From Acidobacteriaceae bacterium (GTDB lineage Bacteria; Acidobacteriota; Terriglobia; Terriglobales; Acidobacteriaceae): a stretch of DNA of 64,000 nucleotides. This document shows, one piece after another, positions 26,869 to 35,323 of the stretch. The notes under the pieces were generated by a model. It was not told the DNA's origin. It searched no databases and saw only the letters and a list, made by a program, of their open reading frames with translations. Where the stretch lies: positions 1,054,001 to 1,118,000 of the forward strand of contig DASZBM010000002.1 in the NCBI GenBank assembly GCA_035944135.1, written 5' to 3'. How positions within the stretch are numbered: position 1 is the first letter of the stretch; every line of letters begins with the position of its first letter. The position numbers and the translations under genes were made by a program.

Positions 26869-28376
26869 GCGGCCCTCTGCTCGATCCGCGCACGGCTCCC
26901 GCGTTTCCCAAGGCCGCGCACAACCTTCTGCGCGACCAGCAGCTTCGCAAGAATCTTCATCACGCGACATCCGTGATTCAGGACAAGCGCGCGCGCGTCG
27001 TCTCTGAACTGCATGACTGGGAGCAGTTGCGCCTCGCCGGCCAGCGCATTCGCGAGCATACGATGGCGCACCTCGATGCGTATCTAGAACAGTTCGAGCA
27101 AAACTGCACGCGTGCAGGCGGCGTCGTTCACTGGGCGCGCAACGCTGAAGAAGCTCGCCAAATTGTCGTGCGGCTCGCGACAGAGGCGATCAAGGAAAAC
27201 CTGCAAACTTCGCCCGAGATCCTCAAGATCAAGTCGATGACCACCGAGGAGATCGGCCTCAACGGTGCGCTCGAAGCTGCGGGCATTCATCCCTACGAGA
27301 CGGATCTAGCCGAACTCATCATCCAACTCGGCCACGACAAGCCATCTCATATCGTTGTCCCCGCGCTACACAAAAACCGTCAGCAGATTCACGAGATCTT
27401 CCGGCGCGAGATGAACCTGCCGGAACTCGGCAGCTCGCCCGAAGATCTCGCCGATGCGGCGCGCCTGTTTCTGCGCGAAAAGTTCCTGCGCGTTCCGACG
27501 GCGATCAGCGGAGCAAACTTCCTCATCGCAGAGACCGGTGGCGTCTGCATCGTCGAGAGCGAAGGCAACGGGCGCATGTGCCTGACGTTGCCGCGCACGC
27601 TCATCACCGTCGCCGGCATTGATAAGGTCATTCCGCGCTTCCGCGACCTCGAAGTATTCCTCCAGCTTCTGCCTCGCAGCGCAACCGGCGAGCGTATGAA
27701 TCCGTACAACTCCATCTGGACCGGGATTTACGAAAACGATGGCCCGCGCAGCTTTCATGTCGTCCTGATGGACAACGCGCGAACCAGTGTGCTCGCCGAC
27801 CAGGAAGGCCGGCAGACGCTCAACTGCATCCGTTGTGGCGCCTGCCAGAACATCTGCCCGGTGTATCGCGAGACGGGCGGCCACGCCTACGGAAGCGTGT
27901 ACGCAGGCCCTATCGGCGCGATTCTTACACCGCAGCTTCAGCAGATGGAGCACGCGCGCAGCCTGCCTTACGCAAGCTCGCTTTGCGGAGCGTGTTATGA
28001 GGTCTGCCCGGTCCGCATCAACATTCCGGAGATTCTCGTTCACCTCCGCCATCGCGTCGTTCAGCACGATTCGAAAGGACTCGGCGCGCTGCGGCCGGAA
28101 CCAATTGCAATGAAGGCAATGAGCCGCATCTTCCAAAGCGAGTCACGCTTTCGTGCGGCGCAGCGCCTCGCCCGCAATGCGGACCGCCCACTCGCGCGCA
28201 AGGACAAGACTGGCAAGGCTTGGATTCATTGGCTTCCCGGAATGCTCGGCGGCTGGACGCAATCGCGCGATCTTCAAGCGCTTCCGGATCAGACGTTTCG
28301 CGAATGGTGGGAGCAGCGGAATCGCGCGGCGCAGCGAAAGGTTGACTCATCAGCAGGAGGCACGAATGCCGGCTGA
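26865..28376 (+). CDS. lutB: L-lactate utilisation iron-sulfur protein LutB (LldF)
   Basis: The 503-residue protein has an N-terminal LUD-type domain (for example GANFLIAETGGVCIVESEGNGRM) and a ferredoxin-like region with two 4Fe-4S motifs: CIRCGACQNICPV near residue 321 and CGACYEVCPV near residue 375. A C-terminal LutB tail ends FREWWEQR. It is the electron-transfer subunit of the LutABC lactate dehydrogenase. The ATG overlaps the lutA stop by 4 bases, and its stop overlaps lutC by 11. Confidence 0.95.
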   Translation: MSGPLLDPRTAPAFPKAAHNLLRDQQLRKNLHHATSVIQDKRARVVSELHDWEQLRLAGQRIREHTMAHLDAYLEQFEQNCTRAGGVVHWARNAEEARQIVVRLATEAIKENLQTSPEILKIKSMTTEEIGLNGALEAAGIHPYETDLAELIIQLGHDKPSHIVVPALHKNRQQIHEIFRREMNLPELGSSPEDLADAARLFLREKFLRVPTAISGANFLIAETGGVCIVESEGNGRMCLTLPRTLITVAGIDKVIPRFRDLEVFLQLLPRSATGERMNPYNSIWTGIYENDGPRSFHVVLMDNARTSVLADQEGRQTLNCIRCGACQNICPVYRETGGHAYGSVYAGPIGAILTPQLQQMEHARSLPYASSLCGACYEVCPVRINIPEILVHLRHRVVQHDSKGLGALRPEPIAMKAMSRIFQSESRFRAAQRLARNADRPLARKDKTGKAWIHWLPGMLGGWTQSRDLQALPDQTFREWWEQRNRAAQRKVDSSAGGTNAG

Positions 28377-29022
28377 CGCGCGATCTGAAGTCCTGAGCGC
28401 CATCCGGTCCGCAAATCGGGACGGGACAGACCTGAGACGCGCAGAGCTCGAGTATGCAGAGATCCCGCGGGATTACACCCAGCACGCCGCACTGTCGCGT
28501 GATGAAACCATCACTCAGCTCACAGAGCGCCTCATCGATTACAACGCGCACGTGTTTCCCTGTGACGCCGATCAGTTGCCGTCCGCCATTCGTGATGCGC
28601 TGCAGCAGCACGGCGCTGCTCGCGTTCTGGTACCGGAAGACTTTCCGCGCAACATGCTTCCAGAAGGATTGGCCGTCTCACCGGACACGAATCTCACACC
28701 CGCGGAGCTGGACCTATTTGATGCGGCGGTAACGTTGTGCACGCTTGCGATTGCTGAGACCGGGACGCTTGTTCTGCAAGGTCTGGCCGGCCAGGGTCGA
28801 CGCGCCGCGACCCTCGTTCCGGACCTCCACGTCTGCGTCCTTCGCGCGGAGGACGTCGTCAATACCGTACCGGAGGGCTTTGAACGGCTTGTTTCGACGG
28901 CCAGGCACCCACTGACGTTTGTGTCAGGACCGTCTGCGACCGCCGACATCGAGATGACCAGAATTAAAGGCGTTCATGGACCGCGGCAGCTTCATATTCT
29001 GCTGGTTAACGACTTCGTTTAA
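28366..29022 (+). CDS. lutC: L-lactate utilisation protein LutC (LUD domain)
   Basis: 218 residues from the ATG at 28366. AGGAGG at 28355-28360 fixes this start, although the frame is open about 200 bases further upstream inside lutB. The LUD/YkgG-family domain shows the typical FDAAVTLCTLAIAETGTLVL and LVPDLHVCVLRAEDVV segments and ends with RIKGVHGPRQLHILLV. It completes the LutABC lactate oxidation complex. The gene is coupled to lutB by an 11-base overlap and followed 105 bases later by rhaI. Confidence 0.94.
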   Translation: MPADARSEVLSAIRSANRDGTDLRRAELEYAEIPRDYTQHAALSRDETITQLTERLIDYNAHVFPCDADQLPSAIRDALQQHGAARVLVPEDFPRNMLPEGLAVSPDTNLTPAELDLFDAAVTLCTLAIAETGTLVLQGLAGQGRRAATLVPDLHVCVLRAEDVVNTVPEGFERLVSTARHPLTFVSGPSATADIEMTRIKGVHGPRQLHILLVNDFV

Positions 29023-29074
29023 CTGCTGCCGACACGAAAGCCTTTGACAACGGAACAAAAATCGGCGAAGCTTG

Positions 29075-29096
29075 CAGTTTCAATAGGTATTGAATT
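29075..29096. promoter_or_regulatory. Palindromic candidate operator before rhaI
   Basis: TTCAATA-GG-TATTGAA (29079-29094) is a perfect inverted repeat ending 32 bases before the rhaI start. It extends on the left with CAG and on the right with TT, resembling the sites before the regulator gene and rhaEW. It is a plausible binding site for the IclR-like regulator encoded at 30409. Confidence 0.5.
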
Positions 29097-29126
29097 CCTC
29101 ATTCGACTCAAACCGGGACGGCGCAT

Positions 29127-30308
29127 ATGAAAGACCAAAGCATAGAGCGGATAGATAAGGCCCTTGATCAATTCCGGATTGAGATTCCGTCCTGGGGTTT
29201 CGCCAACACTGGAACGCGTTTCGGCAAGTTCATCCAGGACGGCGCGGCGACCTCGACGGCTGAGAAGTTCGCCGATGCGGGCGAGGTCTTTCGACTGACC
29301 GGGATCACGCCGACGGTTGCGCTGCATGTGCTCTGGGATATGCCTAATGGGCTGGACGATGTTGAAGTGATCCGCGCGCTGGAGCGTGAACACGGTGTGC
29401 GCGCAGGCTCGATCAATCCGAACCTTTTTCAGTCGCAGGACTACAAGTTCGGCTCCATTGCGAATCCCTCCGCCGAGATTCGGCAGATGGCGATTCAGCA
29501 CTTGGTCGATTCGGTTGAGATTGCCAAGGCTTTGGAAAGCCGGGACATTTCACTGTGGATCTCCGACGGCTCCAACTACCCTGGCACGCAGTCGATCCGC
29601 CGACGGATTGGCTGGATGGAAGAGGCGATGGCCGCGACACACGCCGCGCTCGGCGCCGGGCAGCGGATGCTGATCGAATACAAGCCGTTCGAGCCGGCGT
29701 TCTATCACACTGACATCGCGGATTGGGGCATGGCGCTGCTGCTGGCGCGTCACGCCGGCGCACAGGCAAAGGTGCTGGTCGACACCGGCCATCACTACCA
29801 GGGAACGAACATCGAGCAGATCGTCGCGTGGCTGCTCCATACGAACGAGCTTGGCGGCTTCCACTTCAACGATCGCAAGTATTCGGACGACGACCTGACG
29901 CTTGGCTCGATCGATCCGTATCAGCTGTTCCGCATCTTCGCCGAGATCCTCAGTGCCGGCGCGGAGGCCGACTCTGTAGCCTTCATGATCGACCAAAGCC
30001 ACAACCTGAAGGGCAAGATGGAAGCGATGGTCCAGAGCGTGGTCACGGCACAGGAGCTGTATGCGCGCGCGGCGTTGATCGACTTCGATCGCCTCGCCGA
30101 GCTGCAGGACGCGTGCCGACTCGTCGAGGCGGAAGAGTGCTTCCGATCGGGTTTCTGGACGGATGTGCGGCCGGCGATCCGTGCCTGGCGCGAGCGCCGC
30201 GGACTGGCTGCGGACCCGTTGCAGGAGCTCGCCGCGAGTGGGTACGTGGAGCGCGTCAGCGAACAGCGTCGCGAGCACAACCGCCGGTCCACCGCGACCT
30301 ACGCGTGA
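29127..30308 (+). CDS. rhaI: L-rhamnose isomerase, xylose-isomerase-like type
   Basis: The 393-residue TIM-barrel enzyme resembles the Pseudomonas stutzeri-type L-rhamnose isomerase rather than E. coli RhaA. Metal-binding and catalytic residues sit in MLIEYKPFEPAFYHTD (Glu), VLVDTGHHYQGTN (Asp, His), and GGFHFNDRKYSDDDLTLGSID (His and the Asp pair). It converts L-rhamnose to L-rhamnulose. The start ATG follows the palindromic site at 29075-29096. It is downstream of lutC and upstream of the regulator on the same strand. Confidence 0.92.
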   Translation: MKDQSIERIDKALDQFRIEIPSWGFANTGTRFGKFIQDGAATSTAEKFADAGEVFRLTGITPTVALHVLWDMPNGLDDVEVIRALEREHGVRAGSINPNLFQSQDYKFGSIANPSAEIRQMAIQHLVDSVEIAKALESRDISLWISDGSNYPGTQSIRRRIGWMEEAMAATHAALGAGQRMLIEYKPFEPAFYHTDIADWGMALLLARHAGAQAKVLVDTGHHYQGTNIEQIVAWLLHTNELGGFHFNDRKYSDDDLTLGSIDPYQLFRIFAEILSAGAEADSVAFMIDQSHNLKGKMEAMVQSVVTAQELYARAALIDFDRLAELQDACRLVEAEECFRSGFWTDVRPAIRAWRERRGLAADPLQELAASGYVERVSEQRREHNRRSTATYA

Positions 30309-30352
30309 GACCGGTAACCCGGCTCATGGACTTTAGGCTCAAGGAGTTTCAG

Positions 30353-30370
30353 AATTCAATAGCGGAACTG
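30353..30370. promoter_or_regulatory. Candidate operator before the rhamnose regulator gene
   Basis: The 18-base site AATTCAATAGCGGAACTG matches the site before rhaEW (31521-31538) at 14 of 18 positions. It lies about 40 bases before the TTG start of the regulator, so autoregulation is possible. Confidence 0.45.
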
Positions 30371-30408
30371 TATCATTCCTAGCTGTACCCTCAGTTCAGG
30401 AGCCTCCG

Positions 30409-31515
30409 TTGGCGAAATCCAGTCCGCGCCTTTATTTGATCCCTGTTCTTTCCAAAGCTCTCGACATCCTTGAACTGCTGCAAAACGAAAACCAGCCGCT
30501 AACGCTGGAGGCGATCCATCGCCGCACGCGCGTTTCGAAGACCACCGTGTACCGGGTGCTGAAGACGTTCGCGCATCGTGGCTACATCTCGCAGGCGCAG
30601 GACGGCACGTACCGGCATGTCTCGCGCCCGAAGAAGCTACGCTTTGGCTTCGCCGGTCAGAGCGCCGACATGCCTTTCTCGGTCGAGGTGACGAGCAGCC
30701 TTGTGGAAGCTGCGGCAAGCTGCGGGGTCGATCTCATGGTGCTGGATAACAAGTACGATGGACCCACCGCGATCAAGAATGCTGAAGAGTTCATCCAGGC
30801 GGGTGTGGATCTGATCTTCGAGCTGCAGGTGGAGCATGAGGTTGCGCCGATCATCGGCGACAAGATTGCAGCCGCGAAGATCCCGCTCATCGCGATTGAT
30901 ATCCCGCATCCGCATGCGACATTTTTCGGTGTGGACAACTACCGCGCGGGGATGACCGCCGGCCAGGCACTTGCAGAATTCGCGATGAGCGAGTGGGAGG
31001 GCAAGGTGGATTGGGTGCTCGGCCTTGATCTGCCGGAGGCCGGCCTGCTGGTGCAGAGCCGCGTCTCGGGCGCTTTTGAGGCGATTCGTTCCGCACTCCC
31101 CGACCTTCCCGTGGAGGCGTTCGTCAGGATCGATGGCCGCGGAATTCGTGAGCGCAGCCGCAAGGTCATCTCGGAGTTCCTGGAGCGGCATAAGCGCGAA
31201 AAGAACATCCTGATTGCCGCCGCGACCGACACCAGCGCGCTGGGCGCGATCGATGCTGCACGCGAACTGAAGCGTGAACGCCATGTGGCCGTCGTCGGCC
31301 AGGATTGCATCCATGAGGCAGTGGAGGAGATGAAGCGAAAGAGCTCGCCCATGATTGCCTCCGTGTCGCACGAAACTAACAGCTACGGTCCAGCGCTCAT
31401 GAACCTTGGCCTGGCGCTGCTCCGCGGCCAAACTGTTCCGCCATACAACTACGTCACGCACCGTCTGGTCACGCGCAGGTCTGTTCTGGAGAATGTGAAC
31501 TCGACCTTTGAATAG
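30409..31515 (+). CDS. Hybrid transcription regulator: IclR-type winged helix plus periplasmic-binding-protein-like domain
   Basis: The 368-residue product starts at TTG with AGGAG 7 bases upstream. Residues about 12-68 form an IclR-type HTH (VLSKALDILELLQ, LTLEAIHRRTRVSKTTVYRVLKTF, HRGYISQ). Residues about 78-350 form a Peripla_BP/LacI-type sugar-binding domain (AASCGVDLMVLDNKYD, AGVDLIFELQ, IPLIAIDIPHPHATFFGVDNYRAG, AATDTSALGAIDAARE, VAVVGQDC). Normal IclR proteins carry a GAF-like effector domain, so this is a domain swap. Position between rhaI and rhaEW makes it the likely rhamnose or rhamnulose sensor. Activator versus repressor cannot be decided. Confidence 0.85.
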   Translation: MAKSSPRLYLIPVLSKALDILELLQNENQPLTLEAIHRRTRVSKTTVYRVLKTFAHRGYISQAQDGTYRHVSRPKKLRFGFAGQSADMPFSVEVTSSLVEAAASCGVDLMVLDNKYDGPTAIKNAEEFIQAGVDLIFELQVEHEVAPIIGDKIAAAKIPLIAIDIPHPHATFFGVDNYRAGMTAGQALAEFAMSEWEGKVDWVLGLDLPEAGLLVQSRVSGAFEAIRSALPDLPVEAFVRIDGRGIRERSRKVISEFLERHKREKNILIAAATDTSALGAIDAARELKRERHVAVVGQDCIHEAVEEMKRKSSPMIASVSHETNSYGPALMNLGLALLRGQTVPPYNYVTHRLVTRRSVLENVNSTFE

Positions 31516-31520
31516 GGTGA

Positions 31521-31538
31521 AATTCAAATACGAAACTG
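31521..31538. promoter_or_regulatory. Candidate operator before rhaEW
   Basis: AATTCAAATACGAAACTG shares 14 of 18 bases with the site before the regulator and sits 60 bases ahead of the rhaEW ATG, just after the regulator stop. It is a candidate target of the hybrid regulator. Confidence 0.45.
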
Positions 31539-31598
31539 TTGCTCTATTGCCTTTCAATGTGTGACAATGGTCGGGCATTTTCCTTCTGAGAGCGCCCT

Positions 31599-33815
31599 AT
31601 GCCCCAAGCCACTGCGACAGCCAAGCTGAAGTTTCTCGAAGACAAGTGGGACGAGTCGTACGCGAAGACGCTCGACGCCCCTGAACTCCTCCGCTACCGC
31701 TCGAATCTGCTCGGCTCTGACCTCCGACTAACGAACTTCGGCGGCGGGAACACGAGCTCGAAGCTCGAGACAGTCGATCCGGTCGACGGCCAGAAGAAGC
31801 TGGTGCTGTGGGTCAAGGGTAGCGGCGGCGATCTCGGCAGCATCAAGCGCTCCGGCTTCGCGACGCTGTATCTGGACAAGCTGCTCGCGCTCGAGAAGCA
31901 GTATCGCGGCGTTGACGAAGAGGACGCCATGGTCGAGCTCTATCCGATCGTGACCTTCGGCAACAATCCGACGGCGGCATCCATCGACACGCCCCTGCAC
32001 GGCTTCCTTCCCTTCCCGCACGTCGATCACCTACACCCTGACTGGGCAATCGCGCTCGCGGCATCAGGGAACGGCAAGCAGCGTATGGATGAGTTTAACG
32101 CCGAGTTCGGGCACAAGCTCGCGTGGCTGCCGTGGCAGCGCCCGGGCTTCGAACTCGGCATGATGCTTCGACAGATTGTGCAGGAAACACCCGGCTGTGA
32201 TGGCGTTATTCTTGGTGGCCACGGGCTCTTCACGTGGGGTGACACGCAGCGCGACTGCTACGTCAACACGATCACGATCATCGATCAGATCGGCCAGTTT
32301 ATCGAGCGTCATGCCGCTCGGCCCGGCTACAAACGCTTCGGCGGAGAGCGTGTTCCGACTCGCGAGGACCGCAAGAAGATTGCGGCGAAGATCATGCCTC
32401 GCTTGCGCGGCGCGGTCTCTCACAACCAGCGTTTCATTGGCACCTACACTGATTCGCCGCAGGTGCTTGAGTTCGCGAACTCGACGCAAGCCGAGCAACT
32501 CGCACACCTTGGTACAAGCTGCCCCGATCACTTCATCCGCACCAAGATTCGTCCGCTCTTCGTCCGCTGGAATCCTGCCGATGACCCCGCGCAGCTGCCG
32601 GCGCTCTTCGATTCGGCGCTCCAGACCTATCGTGCCGAGTACGCCGATTACTACACGAAACACGCAGAGCCGAACTCGCCCAAGCAGCGCGATGCCAACC
32701 CCACCGTCGTTCTGATCCCGGGCGTCGGCATGTTCTCCTTCGGCAAGAACAAGGCCGAGTCGCGCATCACCGGCGAGTTCTACACGAACGCGATCGGCGT
32801 GATGCAAGGTGCGGGCGCTCTCGGTGACAACAAGCCGTGCCCTGCAGTCCCGCAGGCTTCAACGCGCATTCCGTCGGACCGCTTCACGGTGCACGAGAAC
32901 TACGTCGCGCTGCCACCCAGTGAGGCGTTCCGCATCGAGTACTGGCAACTCGAAGAGGCCAAGATTCGCCGCCAGCCTGCTGAGAAGCAGCTCTCCCGTC
33001 AGATTGCGCTTATCGTCGGGGGCGGCAGTGGTATCGGCCGCGAGGTCGCGCTGCTTGCAGCCGAGCGCGGTGCGCACGTCATGGTCGCCGATCGCGATAC
33101 CAAGGGCGCCGAAGCCGTGGCCAAGGAAGTTCAATCGAAGTACGGACGCGAGGTCGCGGACTTCACCTCGATCGACATCCGCGACCGCGCTGCAATTCGG
33201 TCTGCCCTCGATGCGACCATCCTGCGGTACGGCGGCATCGATATCCTGATCAACACCGCTGCGCTCTTCCCCTCTTCGGCGGACGGCATCATCACCGATG
33301 CGCAGTGGGCTCTTACGCTTGAGGTGAACGTCACTGCAAACTATCTGCTCACCGACGAGCTCAAGTCGATCCTCGATGCGCAGGGACTCGAAACGAGCAT
33401 CGTTCTGACCAGCTCGGCGAATGCGGTCGTCGCCAAGCGCGGCAGCGAGGCCTATGACGTCAGCAAGGCAGCGCTGAGTCATCTCGTGCGCGAGCTCGCC
33501 GTGAGCATGTCGCCGAAGACCCGTGTGAACGGAATCAGTCCCGCGACGGTTGTAAAGGGCTCGACGATGTTCCCGCGCGATCGCGTCATCGCCTCGCTGA
33601 AGAAGTACAACCTTCCCTTCGACGAGTCGGGCTCCGATGACGATCTGCGCAACGTGCTGGCGCGTTTCTACGCCACGCGCACGCTTACACACCAGCCGAT
33701 CGATCCGAAAGACTGCGCCGAAGCCATTATGTTTCTCGCCGGACCGCAGGCGCGCTGCACCACCGGGCACCTGATTCCGGTTGATGGGGGTCTGGTGGAG
33801 GCGTATCTCCGGTGA
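31599..33815 (+). CDS. rhaEW: Bifunctional L-rhamnulose-1-phosphate aldolase / lactaldehyde dehydrogenase (RhaEW)
   Basis: The 738-residue fusion has an N-terminal class II aldolase domain (about 1-440) with metal-binding histidines in HVDHLHPD (141-148) and GGHGLFTWG (207-215). The C-terminal SDR domain (about 465-738) has the glycine motif GGGSGIG (474-480), a conserved INTAALF, and the catalytic Ser plus Tyr-x3-Lys in TSSANAV and YDVSK. RhaE cleaves rhamnulose-1-phosphate to DHAP and L-lactaldehyde; RhaW oxidises the latter to L-lactate. This fused form is known in rhamnose loci of several phyla. The stop overlaps the rhaB start by four bases. Confidence 0.93.
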   Translation: MPQATATAKLKFLEDKWDESYAKTLDAPELLRYRSNLLGSDLRLTNFGGGNTSSKLETVDPVDGQKKLVLWVKGSGGDLGSIKRSGFATLYLDKLLALEKQYRGVDEEDAMVELYPIVTFGNNPTAASIDTPLHGFLPFPHVDHLHPDWAIALAASGNGKQRMDEFNAEFGHKLAWLPWQRPGFELGMMLRQIVQETPGCDGVILGGHGLFTWGDTQRDCYVNTITIIDQIGQFIERHAARPGYKRFGGERVPTREDRKKIAAKIMPRLRGAVSHNQRFIGTYTDSPQVLEFANSTQAEQLAHLGTSCPDHFIRTKIRPLFVRWNPADDPAQLPALFDSALQTYRAEYADYYTKHAEPNSPKQRDANPTVVLIPGVGMFSFGKNKAESRITGEFYTNAIGVMQGAGALGDNKPCPAVPQASTRIPSDRFTVHENYVALPPSEAFRIEYWQLEEAKIRRQPAEKQLSRQIALIVGGGSGIGREVALLAAERGAHVMVADRDTKGAEAVAKEVQSKYGREVADFTSIDIRDRAAIRSALDATILRYGGIDILINTAALFPSSADGIITDAQWALTLEVNVTANYLLTDELKSILDAQGLETSIVLTSSANAVVAKRGSEAYDVSKAALSHLVRELAVSMSPKTRVNGISPATVVKGSTMFPRDRVIASLKKYNLPFDESGSDDDLRNVLARFYATRTLTHQPIDPKDCAEAIMFLAGPQARCTTGHLIPVDGGLVEAYLR

Positions 33816-35323
33816 GCCAGCAGGCAGCCTTTCTAGCACCGAAGGACAAACGCGCGCTGATCGCGGTCGACCTCGGCGCCGAGAGCTGCCGTGTCTCTCT
33901 TCTCCGCTGGCGCGATGACGCGCCGGAGATCACACTCGTTCATCGTTTCGCCAACGGCCCGGTCGAAAGCGGCGGCCTTCACTGGCCGATGCGCGCGATC
34001 GAAGATGGCATCGACGACGGTCTTCGCCGCTGCGCAGAGCTTGCTCCTGAAGGCATCCGCTCCGTTGCGGTCGACGGCTGGGCTGTCGACTACGTGCGTG
34101 TGGGGCCCGACAACACCGCATTGGATGCGGCGTTCTGTTACCGGGACGAGCGCACCATCGCCGCGCAGCAACAGCTCCACACAAAGATTTCGCCGCAACG
34201 CCTGCAGGAGATCACCGGCATTCAGCTTGCGCGACTTAACACTCTGTATCAGCTCTACGCGGATGACGCCGCCAATCTCCCGCCCGGCACACGCTGGCTC
34301 AATCTGCCCGAGTACATGCTCACGCGCTGGGGCGCCGCGCCGTTCGCCGAATACACCAACGCGACGCACACCGGCATGATCGACCTCGCGACGCGCAACT
34401 GGAGTGCAGAAATCTTCGCCGCCGCGGGCCTTGATCTTCAGCGCGCGGCAACGATCACGCAGCCAGGCACGCGCCTCGGCAAACTCCGTCGCCCACTCGC
34501 CGAGTTAGCCGCGCTGCGCGATACCGAACTCATCGCACCTGCCTGCCACGACACCGCTTCCGCTATCGCCGGCATTCCCGCGCATGCCAAGCAGTGGGCC
34601 TACATCAGCTCCGGCACGTGGTCACTCATCGGAGCGCTGCTGTCAGCGCCCTGCAATTCGCCCTCGGCGCTTGCCGACGACTTCACCAATCTCGGCGCGA
34701 TCGGCAACCGCATCTGCTTTCACAAAGCCGTCAACGGCATGTGGCTCCTCAAGCAGTGCATGGACGCGTGGGAGGCCGCCGGTACATCCTTCACGGTGGA
34801 AGACCTGGTCCGCCGCGCGTCCGTCGAGTCCGAACCTCCCGCTCTCCTTGATGTTGGCGATCCCGAACTCGGCCTCGTCGGCAACATGCCCTCGCGCATC
34901 AACGCTCAGCTCCGCGCGCAGGGTCACGCCACGCTGGATGAGAGCCCTGCTGGCGCTGCGCGGATGGCCGCGCTCATCTTCCATAGCCTCGCCGCGGCCT
35001 ACGCTCGCGCGCTCGAAGAGCTTCGCCGGTACACGGGCGTGCAGCTCACTGAAATCGTCGTTGTCGGTGGCGGGTGCCGCAATGATCTTCTCTGTCGTCT
35101 TACGGCAGAACGAACCGGCCTTCCCGTTCGCCGCGGAGCTCCCGAAAGCTCCACCATCGGAAACTTCGCAGTACAGCTCGCTGCGCTCGAAGGCGCCTCG
35201 CCGGCCGAACCGGATGCGTTTGCTGCCGCAGTGTCCTCCTGGGCCGCCACGCTTCTGCACTCCGCCGAACCGGCATCGACTGCACCAGCACCGAGCCCCA
35301 TATGCAACGCCGCGACATCCTGA
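33812..35323 (+). CDS. rhaB: L-rhamnulokinase
   Basis: The 503-residue FGGY-family kinase starts at a GTG overlapping the rhaEW stop (GTGA). The N-terminus has the AVDLGAESCRVSLLRW phosphate loop. SVAVDGWAVDYV, GTRWLNLPEYML and AYISSGTWSLIG are RhaB-type segments. The C-terminal ATP site includes EIVVVGGGCRNDLLCRLTAERTGLPV. It phosphorylates L-rhamnulose to L-rhamnulose-1-phosphate for RhaEW. Its 3' end overlaps the next gene by 22 bases. Confidence 0.95.
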   Translation: MSQQAAFLAPKDKRALIAVDLGAESCRVSLLRWRDDAPEITLVHRFANGPVESGGLHWPMRAIEDGIDDGLRRCAELAPEGIRSVAVDGWAVDYVRVGPDNTALDAAFCYRDERTIAAQQQLHTKISPQRLQEITGIQLARLNTLYQLYADDAANLPPGTRWLNLPEYMLTRWGAAPFAEYTNATHTGMIDLATRNWSAEIFAAAGLDLQRAATITQPGTRLGKLRRPLAELAALRDTELIAPACHDTASAIAGIPAHAKQWAYISSGTWSLIGALLSAPCNSPSALADDFTNLGAIGNRICFHKAVNGMWLLKQCMDAWEAAGTSFTVEDLVRRASVESEPPALLDVGDPELGLVGNMPSRINAQLRAQGHATLDESPAGAARMAALIFHSLAAAYARALEELRRYTGVQLTEIVVVGGGCRNDLLCRLTAERTGLPVRRGAPESSTIGNFAVQLAALEGASPAEPDAFAAAVSSWAATLLHSAEPASTAPAPSPICNAATS

